The position numbers and the translations under genes are program-made. Below, one piece after another: positions 21,556 to 33,085 of a stretch of 64,000 bases of DNA (the first letter of the stretch is position 1; each line of letters begins with the position of its first letter). The notes beneath the pieces are model-generated. The model worked only from the letters and a program-made list of their open reading frames with translations, was not told the DNA's origin and ran no database searches. Source of the DNA: Multifurca ochricompacta (Eukaryota > Basidiomycota > Agaricomycetes > Russulales > Russulaceae); assembly GCA_022496185.1 (NCBI GenBank), contig WTXG01000015.1, positions 405,286 to 469,285 on the forward strand, given 5' to 3'.

Positions 21556-22482
21556 ATGAGTACTACTGCCACCTCCAGTGGAAAGATCCTGGGAGCACCC
21601 CCAGAATCTTTTGATGGTCAAGCTTCTAAAGCAGAACGTTTCTGGTCCCAACTAGCCAACTACTACTACCTGAATGAGGGTGCCTTCACTGATGAGAGTA
21701 GACGAGTCTCTGCAGCCCTCACCCACTTTAAACTTGATACACCAGCAGGCGAATGGGCCAGAGACCGCACCAACACTGCACTCCAAGCCAACCCCCCTTC
21801 CTTTGGGACTTGGGACCGCTTCAGAATTGACTTTGAAAAACAGTTCATTCCAGTAGAGAGTCGCCTCCTGTCCACCAAAGCCATGTATGAAATTCGCCAA
21901 GGCACTCGCCCCTTCAATGACTGGTACCAAGAGTGGTCCACCCATGCTACTCGTGCTACAGTGGATGAAAACACCAAGATCTATGCCTTCCGAAGCATGA
22001 TCAACCAAGGTCTAGGACAGAAGCTCCTTGGACTATCCCCCCAGCCCACCACACTCCGTGATCTTGTCACTAAGGCCAGAGAGTTTGATGCAGCATGGCA
22101 GCTTTATGGCAAGACCACCAAACCTCGGCCTCTCCATCTGCGTGTTGGAGAAGCTACCACTGATAACCCAGAAGCCCAAGTCAACTTTGTTGCCTCTCCC
22201 CAGCCCAGAAACCCTAACACCCCTCCACGCACTACCAAGTTAACCCCAGAAGAAAAGAAGTATCGACGAGAAAATAAGCTTTGCTTCTATTGTGGGAAGC
22301 CTAATCACATCGCCAATCAATGCCGCAGCAAGACCAGGGCCATCCAAGGTCAAGGACCTCCTCGCCCTACCCCAGTAAGAGCCCTGGCATCAGAAGAAGC
22401 ACCCCCCCAAGCACCACGACCCCCCCCTGACTACCTCTCAGTATCGCCACCAAGAGCTATGAAGATCCAGTACCATACATGA
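21556..22482 (+). CDS. gag: Element A Gag (capsid + nucleocapsid)
   Basis: 308-codon open frame. The capsid-like core has FWSQLANYYYLNE, GEWARDRTN and FGTWDRFRIDFEKQF, followed by WYQEWSTHATRA, typical of the Retrotrans_gag fold. The nucleocapsid has a CX2CX4HX4C knuckle (CFYCGKPNHIANQC, around residue 240). The tail is Pro-rich. Packages element RNA into virus-like particles. It runs out of frame just before the Asp-rich segment that leads into protease. Confidence 0.85.
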   Translation: MSTTATSSGKILGAPPESFDGQASKAERFWSQLANYYYLNEGAFTDESRRVSAALTHFKLDTPAGEWARDRTNTALQANPPSFGTWDRFRIDFEKQFIPVESRLLSTKAMYEIRQGTRPFNDWYQEWSTHATRATVDENTKIYAFRSMINQGLGQKLLGLSPQPTTLRDLVTKAREFDAAWQLYGKTTKPRPLHLRVGEATTDNPEAQVNFVASPQPRNPNTPPRTTKLTPEEKKYRRENKLCFYCGKPNHIANQCRSKTRAIQGQGPPRPTPVRALASEEAPPQAPRPPPDYLSVSPPRAMKIQYHT

Positions 22483-22502
22483 TGGACGAAGATGGACCTT
22501 CG

Positions 22503-25500
22503 GATTTTTAACACGTCCTACAGCTGCACTGTCTGTGAGGACTTCTTGTAACCCCAGTGTTCCTTGTACGAGCCGCTCTGCGGTCCTAGATAACCTTGGT
22601 TTTGAGCATGTATCCTTGTTAGTGACTAGAAATGCTAGATCACCTTCTATTGTGCTCAAAGCAGAACTCATTGGACGAAACACTAGGAAGAAAATCAGTG
22701 CGCGTGCCCTAATAGATAGTGGGGCAGAAGGATTAATAATCCATCAAGACTATGCCAAAGCACATCACCTAACCTTGAGCACCCTTGCCAAGCCTCTCCG
22801 GTCAAAAATGTGGATGGAACTAGTAACGCTAATGGAGCCATTTACTACACCACAACCCAAATCCTACGACTACCCCTCCAAGACCAATACCATGAAGAAC
22901 TTGCAGAGTTCTATGTTACTAATATAGGGGACCATGACATTATCTTAGGAACTGACTGGCTACGTTGCCACAACCCAGAAGTAAACTGGAAAGATGACAC
23001 CCTGACCTTAAACATTGCCCCACATCTTGCACCCTTACCACGACCCCTCTGACCTTTGCTTCAACACACCCCTCTTGCCCTGCCCTGTCTACAATCACAG
23101 TACAACCCCTGATGGACCAGACACTCATAGCAGCAGCAGAAACCTTTGCAGCCCTAATCACAGATCACCCCATGATTACCCCAGAAGAAGTGCCTCCCAA
23201 ATTCATTGTCCATATCCGTGCCAAAACACCATGTCCACTCAGATTGCTGCAGATCAAGTAAAGACCCCTATGTCCTTAGAAGACCAACTCCCTCCTGAAT
23301 ACCTCGCATACCGATCTGTCTTTGAAGAGAAAGCCTCTCAACGTTTGCCACAGCACCAGCCATGGGACCATGCCATAGAACTCAAACCAGATGCCAAAGT
23401 GCGTGACTGCGGCATCTACAAGCTCACCCCTGAAGAACAGAAAGCCCTGGACGTTTTCTTAAATGACCACCTGGCCAAGGGATATATCAGAGAATCTAAG
23501 TCCCCCATTGCTAGTCCCTTCTTCTTTGTAAAAAAGAAGGATGGAAAACTACGTCCTGTCCAAGATTATCGAGCCTTGAATGAAATCACAGTAAAGAATG
23601 CTTACCCCCTACCCTTGATCCCAGAACTCATTGACAAACTTCACCATGCTCGCTACTTCACCAAGTTTGATATCCGCTGGGGATATAACAATATCCGTAT
23701 CAAAGAAGGAGATGAATGGAAAGCCGCCTTTAAGACCAACCGAGGTCTCTTTGAACCCCTTGTCATGTTCTTCGGACTCTGTAACTCCCCTGCCACATTC
23801 CAAGCCTTCATGAATAGAGCCTTCGAAGATCTCCTTGCCACCGACCATGTTGTCATCTATATGGACGACATCTTAATATTTACAGACACTATGGACCACC
23901 ACAGAACACTTACTCACCAAGTCCTCCAGCGCCTCCAACAGTTTGACTTGTATCTAAAGCCTGAGAAGTGTACCTTTGCTCAGACAACCATTGACTATCT
24001 TGGCCTAGTCATCACAGCTGGCCGTGTCCAGATGGACCCTGCTAAATTAGAGGGTATTACGAAATGGCCTCCCCCACGCACCCTAAAACAACTCCAAGCC
24101 TTCCTTGGATTCTGCAACTTCTACCGACGTTTTATCAAAGATTTCTCCCTCATTGCCCGCCCCCTCCATGATCTCACCAAGAAAGATACCCCTTTCCTCT
24201 GGACTTCTGACCATGACCTTGCCTTTTCCACCCTAAAGAATGCCTTCACCACTGCCCCTGTCCTCGCCCTCCCTGACCATACTAAAGCTTTCCGTTCATC
24301 ACTGATGCCAGTGACTTTGCTATTGGTGCCATCCTTGAACAACCTGATGAACTCAATCGCTACCATCCCCTTGCCTTCCTATCCAAGTCCATGCTGGATG
24401 CTGAACGCAACTATGACATCCATGACAAAGAACTTCTTGCCATTGTTCGTGCTCTGGACACCTGGAGACACTACCTTGAGGGTGCAGCCCTTCCCTTTGA
24501 GGTGTGGACTGACCACAACAACCTGACTTACTTCCGCTCCAAGCAGAAGCTCTCCCGCCGCCAAGCACGGTGGGCCCTTGAACTGTCTCGATACAACTTC
24601 ACCATTGTTCACAAACCTGGCTCTTTCAACAAATCTGATGCTCTGTCCCGGCGTCCAGACCATAAAGAGGGGATAGAGCATGACAATGATGAGCGCATAC
24701 TCCTGGACTCTAAGTTTTTTCGCATTCAGGCCATGAAAACCACAGTCACAACAACTCATGACTCCACTCTACACCACAGAATCAAAGACTGCCAAGACCA
24801 TGACAATGAAGTCACCCAAGCCCTGACCACCATCTTGCACAATGGGCCACGCTCCCTTGCCAAAGGACTGGAGGACTGGAACCTAGAAAATGGCCTAATC
24901 CTACATAAAGGCCAAGTCTACATCCCCAAGTCCCAAGAACTACGAAGAGACATTGTAAAGTTACATCATGATTCCATTGCCACAGGACATCCAGGCAGAT
25001 GGAAGACCTATGAACTAGTATCACGAGAATTTTGGTGGCCAGGAATGTCCTCCTTTGTCAAAGAATATGTGGATGGATGTGCCACCTGCCAAGAAACCAA
25101 AGTTCGACCTCGACTACCCATCCCTTGCAACCCAATCAAGTTCCAACTCGAGTATGGGGAACAATCACCATGGACTTCATCACAGACTTACCCCTATCTC
25201 AGTCATACGACTCCCTTTTGTGGTGGTGGACCGGTTCAGTAAAGCCACCATCATTGTTCCTTGCACCAAAGATATCACTGCCCCAGAAACCTCCAAACTA
25301 TTCCTTGAACATGTATGGAGACGCACTGGCCTCCCAGACCAAGTCATCTCTGATCGAGGCCCCCAGTTTGCATCCAAAGTCATGAAGGAAATGTGGAGCA
25401 AGCTAGGAGTACAATCATCCTTGAGCACTGCCTATCACCCCCAGACTGATGGAGAGACTGAACGGGTCAACCAAGAACTAGAACAATACCTCCGTGTCTT

Positions 25501-26240
25501 TTGCAACTTCCAACAAGATGACTGGGCAGAACTGATCCCCTTTATGGAGTTCGCCCACAATGCTAGAACTCACAGTGCTACTAAAAGATCTCCCTTTGAA
25601 ATCTGGTATGGCTTCCAACCAGAGTTTATTCCCCCACTCCATTTTGCCACCCCTATCCTGTCAGTTGAAGAAAGACTCCGCACCCTAGAAACTATCCGTA
25701 GTGAAGTAGCTGCTGCCCTCCAGGTGGCTGCAGAACTCATGAAACAGTCGAGACCAGATGGACCCCTCCATGCTTTCAAAACAGGGGAGCTGGTTTGGTT
25801 GGAAGGGACAAATATACGCACCACTCACCCCAAAGCCAAACTCAGCCCCCGACGTCATGGTCCTTTTAAAGTCATACATTCTGGCCCTGTTAACTGCAAG
25901 CTTGAACTCCCTAAGTCATGGCGCATCCACCCAGTCTTTCACAACTCTCTCCTGTCCCATTACAAAGAAACCCCAGTCCATGGACCCAACTTCACTCGAC
26001 CACCACCAGAACTTGTGAATGGGGAAGAAGACCATTATGAGATAGAGACCATCTTACAGTCTGCTCACACCCCTAACAGAAAGGGCATCCGTTACCTTGT
26101 CAAATGGAAGGGCTACCCTGCCTCAGAAACTCGTGGGTCCCCTTCACTGAAATGAAGAATGCCATGACCCTGCTTCGGACTTCCATCATCGACACCCCAC
26201 CCTGCCTAGACCCCCACACCTCTGACAAACTTGCTGTGGC
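22503..26240 (+). pseudogene. pol: Element A Pol: protease, RT, RNase H, integrase, chromodomain (frameshifted)
   Basis: Protease around ALIDSGAEGLIIHQ (22720). RT has [33 protein letters not shown] and YMDD (about 23863). RNase H has TDASDFAIG and ELLAIVRALDTW. Integrase has the HHCC finger (H...GHPG...C-x2-C), then TMDFITDLP, ISDRGPQFAS and HPQTDGETERVNQE giving D,D(35)E. A GPF-type tail and a chromodomain (YEIETILQ ... RYLVKWKGYP) follow at about 26035-26140. Frame changes at 22804, 23048, 23228, 24292, 25122, 25213 and 26127 are mostly one base short in a homopolymer or short run. No in-frame stop otherwise. Chromodomain would steer integration to marked chromatin. Confidence 0.88.
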
Positions 26241-26266
26241 ACAGCAAGGCCCTAAAGAGGGGATAG

Positions 26267-26849
26267 TGTCATGAACTGACACCCTAGAAAACCTCCTGAC
26301 CCCCCAGAAATCCTCAGACGCTCCCAGAGACCTTGTAAAACCCTCAGAGACGAAGATAACCCTAGATTAAGACCAGAGAAGGGCCGGTCCGGACCAGGGC
26401 CGGACTCCTGCCAAATTGGAGAGCTGTGGGAAGAGTACTAACAGAACCCCACCATGCCTAAACAGCAGTCCACAAACTGCGGACTGCGGACTGCGGACTG
26501 CGGATTTCTAAGCCCAAAAGTGGGGCTATTCTCATTGGTGGATCAGTAGGGAGTTAAAGCGAAGTTAACCTCCCCTAAAGTGGTGCACAGACCAAAGTCC
26601 CGGTTGTAATTACGTATATAAACCCTTTGGGAATAGAATGGACAGCTCCAGACTGTCCACTTGTGATCCGGTTCCTGATTACCTAGGAGATTAGCCCCAC
26701 CTTGTGGAAGGCTTCTCATCCCTTGCCCTTGAGCTGTTCGCTTCGTCTCCCTTGCACTTTCACCCTCACTCTCATCCTTTGCCCACTTCCAAATCCCTTC
26801 CCCTTTGCATACAACCCACTGTCCAGACAGTCGACAGTGAGTTGTAACA
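26267..26849 (+). repeat. Element A 3' LTR
   Basis: 583 bp, nearly identical to 17561-18141. A purine-rich tract (AAAGAGGGGATAG) just upstream at 26254-26266 is the likely plus-strand primer site. Confidence 0.9.
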
Positions 26850-27303
26850 ACTATGGCCTCCCCCAGAAGATTATCTCTGACCAAGACCCATGATTTGCAT
26901 CCATGTTTGCACAAGCTCTATGCAAAAGTCTTGACATTCAACAAATATCTCTACAGCCTACCACCCTCAGATGGATGGTCAATTGGAACAGACAAACCAG
27001 TGGCTTGAACAGTACCTTCACTTCTGGTGCAATGAGCAACAGGATGACTGGGCAGAAGGCTGGTGACAGTGGAATTTGGCATAACAGTTGGCTGAACAGG
27101 ACAATGAAGGTTTCCCCTTCTCCCTTATAATGGGATGGAACCCACATACTACTTGGACAGACAACCCACCAATGTACCATCTGTCACCCAGCATATTGGC
27201 CAATGGAAGAAATATGGGAATCAGCCAATAGAAACTTGCTTAGGCACAAAAGACCCTGACTGAGAAGCCCACAAGGTTATGCCCTATCAAGTCAGAGATC
27301 AAG
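26850..27303 (+). pseudogene. Gypsy F integrase core fragment
   Basis: Degenerate integrase: YGLPQKIISDQDP, then [19 protein letters not shown] after a decayed HPQTDG region. It is the same family as elements B and B'. Starts abruptly at the element A LTR and is cut at 27303 by a solo LTR. The continuation is at 27912-27950 and 29274 onward. Confidence 0.75.
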
Positions 27304-27911
27304 TGTGATGGTTCCAGGACTGGGTAAAGCATCAGAGGTCATGTGTCCTTTTTATTTTCTTTTGTTGACTGTTGTGACTTCAGTGGACATTAATTCTCAC
27401 ATGACATGCTTATGAAGGACTTATTACCATACTTTGATCTGCTTACTGATTGCTTAGTGAGCTTACTAGTTTGCTTAGAGATCAACTTAGAGGCGCAACC
27501 CCTCTCCCTTCTTCATCATTCTGGGGTATTCTACTGTACAACCATTAGAATACCTAGCACATGTTCCAGTAGCTACCAGAATTGCCTTCATAGCATAGCA
27601 CATGTATATAAACCCTAGTAGCATCTGAACAGGACCTTAAGTCTGTTCTTCTGTGTTTAATACAGGTGCTTAGGACTCACTTCACTGAACTGAAGACCCC
27701 ACTTGAACCTTCTAAGATTGTGCCTTAGAAGGACTTTGACCCCCAGAGACTTGTGGCAGGACTTAGCGTTGCTGCTCGACTTCACCTCGTGCACATGCCC
27801 CTTGACTGGCACAACTTGATTTGACTTGACTTAGGCTTGACCAAGGCTTTTGAGTCTTGCTAGACAACTTGAAGCTTGAACCCCAACACAGCAGCACACC
27901 TTGCTGTGACA
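27304..27911 (+). repeat. Solo gypsy LTR (C/D lineage), 608 bp
   Basis: TGTGATGGTTCC ... CACACCTTGCTGTGACA with a perfect 5-bp target duplication TCAAG (27299-27303, 27912-27916). TATATAAA near 27605 and, 33 nt on, TAAGTCTGTTCT at 27638-27649 match the transcript-start word of element D. Left by LTR-LTR recombination. Confidence 0.85.
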
Positions 27912-28179
27912 TCAAGTATGGCTGGAAGATGTAACATCCACACTTCTCATTAGGGCATAGCATGAGTCTGGGTAACTCACAAGTTTTTGAGTAGAGCCAT
28001 GGGAAAACTCATGGGTATTGATACTCGCGGATCGGGTGATCCATGGGAAAATACTCATGCAGATCTGGGTATTAATTTTGGCACCCCGGGTACCCACACA
28101 GGTACTCATGGAATACTCGTGGGAATATTATTATATAAAATTATTTTTTTTACTAGGCTCCTCAAGCTAGAACAGAAAT

Positions 28180-28258
28180 GGCTGAAACATGGATTGAACC
28201 TAGGACCTCTGGGAACAAGCTCAGTCCAGTGCTCTAACCACTAAGCCACCCATCCTCA
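28180..28258 (-). repeat. tRNA-like segment inside hAT element
   Basis: Reverse strand shows A-box-like GGCTTAGTGGTTAGAGCAC and B-box GGTTCAATCC, and shares AGAGGTC and TTCAATCC with the tRNA-like copy at 15724. Acceptor pairing is poor. Confidence 0.5.
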
Positions 28259-28317
28259 CTAGTAAAGACACACAATATATTATATATAGGGTTATGCAGA
28301 ATTGATTTTATCACTTG

Positions 28318-28826
28318 TATCTAATTAATTGTGAACGCGTTTTGATCTTATCACTGGTATTATCTTAGATGTATATCTTAAGTATCTAATTAATTGTGAA
28401 TGCATTTTTGATCTTATCACTTAGATGTATGTCCTAAGCATCTAATTAGTTGTGAACACATTTTTGATCTTATCACTTAGATGTACATCCTAAGTACCTA
28501 ATTAATTGTGAATGCATTTTTGATCTTATCACTTAGATGTACATCCTAAGTACCTAATTAATTGTGAACACATTTTTGATCTTATCACTTGTATTAGATG
28601 TATATCCTAAGTATCTAATTAACTGTGAACATGTTTTGATCTTATCACTTAGATGTACATCCCAAGTATCTAATTAATTGTGAATGCATTTTGATCTTAT
28701 CACTTGTATTAGATGTATATCCTAAGTATCTAATTAACTGTGAATGCATTTTTGATCTTATCACTTGTATTAGATGTATATCCTAAGTATCTAATTAATT
28801 GTGAACGCATTTTTGATCTTATCAAT
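28318..28826. repeat. AT-rich minisatellite, 9 units of 55-65 bp
   Basis: Nine imperfect units, each with CTAATTAATTGTGAA, GCATTTTTGATCTTATCA and TTAGATGTATATCCTAAG. The unit resembles a segment of the copia LTR at 15455-15500 (TATCTAATTAATGTGAAATG, CATTTTGATCTCATCA). Confidence 0.85.
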
Positions 28827-29273
28827 TAGGCATGATCCCGGCATCTCTGTACCAACGCATGCCGACGCATGCATTCTTAAGCCTACCTTCCTAGATAGGA
28901 AGGCAATGCACAGTCCAATCGGCACGCCCCACACTTCGCATTTTTTCGTGTTTTTTTGCATTTCTATAGATATTGTAACTGATTCTTGTTTTATTTTGGA
29001 TCGGATGCATGATCTGACTTGAAACTTTGTGGGATTGTAGTAATATATATATTCTTTCTGTGTATGCAAGATGAAGATCTCTGGCTGCCTCAAACCTTAC
29101 AAGTAAACCTACAAATATACCCACGAGTACTCAGATCCATGCGAGTATAGGACTGACAGCTCCGGGTGATCCGTGGGAACATACTCATGTGGATCCGAGT
29201 ATGGGATTGTCTAATCTAAATACCCATGAGTTTGGATCTGGGTAACTCACAAGTGCACTCGTGCTAGGCCCTA

Positions 29274-30919
29274 CTTCTCATCCAACAGCAAAATTAGCTC
29301 CCCAATGCCACAGCCCCTTCTGGATCAAACAGAAGCTGTCAGACATCACATACAAATTGACATTGCCACCCGCATGGAAAATTCACCCTGTTTTCCACAC
29401 CAACCTTCTCATGCCCTACAAAGAGACTTCCATACATGGACAGAATTTCCCTCAACCCCCTCCTGAATTGATCAAAGGAGAGCCAGAATGGGAGGTAGAA
29501 CATATTGCCAATGTGAAGTGAAAAGGAAGAGGGCGCAAACTTTACTATCTGATCAAATGGAAGGGCTTCCCTAACACTGACAACTTGTGGGAAGCTGCTG
29601 CAGATGTCTTCACACCTGACCTCATCAGAGACTTCTATAGGTGCCATCCTGAGGCAGATAAATAGGAGGCCTTGCCACCCATACTCTGTAGTACACTCCT
29701 CCCTCAGAAAAAAGTTCACTACAGCCCCATGTCTTCATTCAACATCCACACCTCAGCTGCCATTGATGCATTTCCCCTTCTTCCTTCTGCTCATCCTCCT
29801 TCTCATCCACTTTCTCCTATTGATTACAATGTAGCTGCCAAAGTGGCTGAAAGAATCCAAACCCCTGATGTCAATCAAGATTTTGATCTGCCCAAACACC
29901 CCCATCCAAATGACCTGATCAATGTTGACTTTGGTGACAAGATGCCTGACTTCCCTTTCTTCCCAAATGATCCCAAATCCCCATTCTACTTCCCACTCAT
30001 GATCCCTATGTCCCAGGGGGATGGCAAAACCGAAATTGCCAAGTATATCCACTACATGAATGAAGGTATGGATGTAGCAGGCTGTCTGGAAAGGGGAGGG
30101 CCTGTGTACAGGGCCCCCATGTACCTCAAAGAAAAAGTGATTGACTGCCTCCATTATGTCTTGGGGCCCGAGCATCTAGAGCACCTTTCAAGTACTGACC
30201 CCTGAGCTTTTGCAATCAATGAGGTCCTTTGTGACCTACAAATGCCGCGACTTACCACCAAAGTCATGTGGCTGTGCAAATTTCAAGCACTTAAAGCCAA
30301 TCTCAATGTCCAGTATAATGACTACACCAGGCAAATGACAAGAATTTTGTGGGGCATCTTCAACATAGAACAGCACTTGGCATCCATTAGGACATGGCTG
30401 GAGTTAGGAGAGGCATATCAGACTATATCCAAATGGTATGCTGACATTTTTGCCTGACCTCTCCCTCGCCACCCTCTCAAGCTCGCGCCCCAACTCAATC
30501 TGAGCTGTCTTGAAATGCTGCATCTGCATGAAAACCTGGGAGGACAGACTTGCTGGTGCTGCAGAAGCAAGTACCATCTTAGCTGGTGCTGTCCCTCTGC
30601 CAAGAAATGATGCCAACACTGCCAGAGTACCTCACACTGGAGTCACCAATGTTTGTTTCACTGACTCACCCAGGCCCCCACCATCCTCAACCCATCCAGG
30701 TGGTGTGGCAAGTGTCTCTCCCACAATGCCAGACACTGAGAGATTGACTGTCATGTTTACAATGGCTGCTTTCGATGTGGGAGGCAAGGGCCCTATGGTT
30801 TTCTATGAACACATGTTTGCCCCACAGATGAAGACAAGGAGAATTATGACACTGACCACTACACCGTAGCAGACAACTACCTCTCCTTGGTGCAGGATGA
30901 TGATGGTATGCCAATCTAG
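29274..30919 (+). pseudogene. Gypsy F Pol C-terminus: integrase tail, chromodomain and knuckle extension
   Basis: One frame throughout from the integrase tail (WKIHPVFHTNLLMPYKETS) through the chromodomain (LYYLIKWKGFPNTDN) into an extension of about 425 codons that ends at TAG 30917-30919. Extension features are an acidic Pro-rich start, DFPFFPNDPKSPFYFPLMIP, YIHYMNEGMDVAGCLERGGP, a probable coiled coil (30250-30450) and Cys/His knuckles CX2CX4HX4C (CWCCRSKYHLSWCC, CQHCQSTSHWSHQC) plus CGKC...H...C. Interrupted by TGA/TAG at sites that are Arg or Gln in the sister copies. Confidence 0.75.
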
Positions 30920-30950
30920 CTGGGTCTGCTAGGACTTAGAGAGGGGGTAA

Positions 30951-31001
30951 TGTTACAAACCCTGCTGTGTTGTCTCTTTTCCTTTTTTTGATCACATGAT
31001 T
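30951..31001 (+). repeat. Gypsy F 3' LTR, first 51 bp
   Basis: Follows a purine tract (GAGAGGGGGTAA) and begins TGTTACAAACCCTGCTG, like the B' LTR read in reverse. Element B's own LTR begins at 31002. Confidence 0.7.
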
Positions 31002-31566
31002 TGTTACAACCCTTACCAAGCGACCCCATTTTCTTTACCCTCCCTAACGTGAACCCCACTCTTCCACCTACACTGCACTTCATGATTATGTCTCCTTCCT
31101 GGGATCCATCACGTGCTCTGCTCCCCTCCCCGTGATCCTATCTGTTTATGCTTACATACTTGACTCTTTATCTCCTTATCTCTATGACTGGACACTTACT
31201 TAATTCCCTATCAGAAGCCAGGCTTTACACCCTCTGCTTTCATATATTCAGGCCCACTTGACTCCATGATCCTTATCTTATAGATGCCCATCAGATTACG
31301 TATATAAGTCCACTGTAGCTACACTGTAGACCTCAGACTTGACTTATTGAATACATCAGTGTTTGTCTTCTGGACTTCCCCTTGAACTCTCTGACTCATC
31401 TGTCTCAGTACTTTTGGTACCCTTCCGCTTAACATCATCTTAGGGAACAGCCCCTTTGACTTTGACTCACCCCATTGACTCCAAGAAGCCTCATTGGTTT
31501 CTTATCTGAATATACAAACAATGCTGTTGCACAAGTCATGTGGAACATCCCACACCGGACATAACA
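31002..31566 (+). repeat. Element B 5' LTR
   Basis: 565 bp, TGTTACAACCCTTACC ... CCGGACATAACA. TATATAAG starts at 31301; AGACTTGACTT at 31335-31345 is 34 nt downstream. Confidence 0.88.
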
Positions 31567-31568
31567 TC

Positions 31569-31579
31569 AAGTTGAGTCT
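31569..31579 (+). promoter_or_regulatory. Element B self-priming PBS (decayed)
   Basis: AAGTTGAGTCT lies 2 nt inside the LTR and pairs with the LTR word at 31335-31345 except for two positions. Both mismatches are explained if an ancestral AGACTCGACTT/AAGTCGAGTCT lost its CpG on each side by C-to-T change. Confidence 0.6.
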
Positions 31580-31585
31580 CTCACA

Positions 31586-33085
31586 GTGGCTTCCAGTTGC
31601 AGTCAGACACTCTTCAGAGAAGAACTCATCAAACGCAGAGACGAGAATAATCTTTCACAGCAAGTACTTGGCTCTGCCACCTGGAAAGACTTTGAGTCCA
31701 AGTTTGGATACTACATCTATTACAATGGAAGATACCAACCAGTAGAATACGATGACGAGAAAAGAGTTTGGTATCACATCCAATATTTGGACAGCCAACA
31801 CTCTTGGGTCATGACAGGACCTGCCCCACCCAAATTTGGACTAGGCCCATGGAGAGAAAACCCTCCAGCCATTGTCACAGACTCTGAACCAGAAGAGTAC
31901 GTAGAAGAACATAGTGAAGAAGCACCAGCATTAGCAGCGACTATGTTTCCAGTTGCACCTGCAGTTGTCACAATCAGAGCCCCTGCTTTGACAACTCCCC
32001 AGATATCAATACAGTCCACAGATACTGTTACCCCATCCCATCAAAACATGTCCACCATTGCCACCCAACTCCCAGACCCAACCCCACTGGCCCCTGTGGC
32101 TGCACCACCAAACATCCCTCCCCCTTCAGGACGTCTGTCAGGAGTACTACCCCAGACGTTTACAGGGGATCATTCACAAAGCAAAAAGTTTATGCTGGAG
32201 TTCACAACATTTAAGAATTTCAACCATGATGTTCCCCAGATAATAAACCCCTTCCAACAAGTGAATCTCTTCCTATCCTTAATCTGAGGAGATGCAGTAG
32301 ATGATTGGACCATGGAACAGCTGGAGTGGCTGAACAAACAAGTTGAAAGTGGATGTCGTACCACTAGTGAAGGTCTCTGGGAAACCATTGCCCAGCAATT
32401 CAAAGACATCTTTACAGATGGGCAAGCCAAACAAAAGGCTGCTTGTGAGTTGAAAACCCTAAAGATGGAGAAAGGAGAACTTGATACCTATGTGGCAAAA
32501 TTCAGAAGCCTGGCCAATAGGGCAGGATATGATACAGATGAAGAAGCAACCCTGGATCTCTTCTCACAAGGGTTGCCCAATCCCTTGGTCAAAAACATCA
32601 TCCAGTTCCACCACCCTCAGGACTGGGATGGATGGGTTGATGCTGCTCACTGACAACAGCAGGATTACCTTGATTTCCAAACATGCTTTGGAGTTGACAC
32701 CAAAAAGGGAAAGACTCGAGACCAATGGAAGGCAGCCTTTGGGGTCAAGCCAACACAGAGAGACCCAAATGCTATGGATACCTCAGCAGACAGGACCAAG
32801 GCTTGAGCCATGCTTACAGAGGATGAGCAGCAAACATTGATGAAGGAAGGAAGATGTTTCCACTGCAAAGCGCAAGGGCACATGTCTTGTGACTGTCCCA
32901 AGAAAGGAGTGCGAGTCGCCAGTATGACTACCGCACCTGTTGCCCCTATCCAGAACAACCCACCAACCATGGATAAGCGGACCAAAGAAGAGAAAGCCCA
33001 AGACTTATGGGTGAATATGATGAAAGAAAGTGAGGAAGTATGTGCCATCTTAGTTGAGAAGGCATTTGCAAAAAAGGATTTTTGA
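31586..33085 (+). pseudogene. gag: Element B Gag
   Basis: One frame with three internal TGA codons (after FLSLI, DAAH and DRTKA). N-terminal module with YYIYYNGRYQPVEYDD, Pro/Thr-rich linker, capsid core (DDWTMEQLEWLNKQ, LWETIAQQFKDIF, YVAKFRSLANRAGY) and a CX2CX4HX4C knuckle (CFHCKAQGHMSCDC, about 32858). The open frame begins with GTG at 31586; the original ATG may be mutated. Ends at TGA 33083-33085, overlapping Pol. Confidence 0.8.

Larger units (their letters stand above)
17561..26849 (+). mobile_element. Ty3/gypsy element A (Tf1/sushi-type, chromovirus-like), about 9.3 kb
   Basis: Two LTRs of 581 and 583 bp, about 98% identical, so the copy is fairly young. Internal order is a long pre-gag coding region, gag, protease, reverse transcriptase, RNase H, integrase and chromodomain. 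This is the gypsy order (integrase last). The coding frame is broken many times by single missing bases, but I see no nonsense substitution in pol. The left flank is a reversed family-B LTR and the right flank is a family-F integrase, with unlike 5-mers (CTGAG / ACTAT). The original insertion site has therefore been rearranged. Confidence 0.9.
27951..29273. mobile_element. Non-autonomous hAT-like DNA element (1323 bp)
   Basis: 8-bp target duplication CTTCTCAT (27943-27950, 29274-29281). Terminal repeats TAGGGCATAGCATGAG and CTCGTGCTAGGCCCTA. Precise removal rejoins the integrase reading (HTSHPTAKLAPQ). Subterminal GGGTAACTCACAAG, ACTCATG and GGATC words recur in both ends. The core carries a tRNA-like segment and a minisatellite. 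No transposase. Confidence 0.82.

Noticed and set aside
28318..28826. CRISPR-like array
   Set aside because: Repeats are contiguous and diverged, with no unique spacers, in a eukaryotic transposon.
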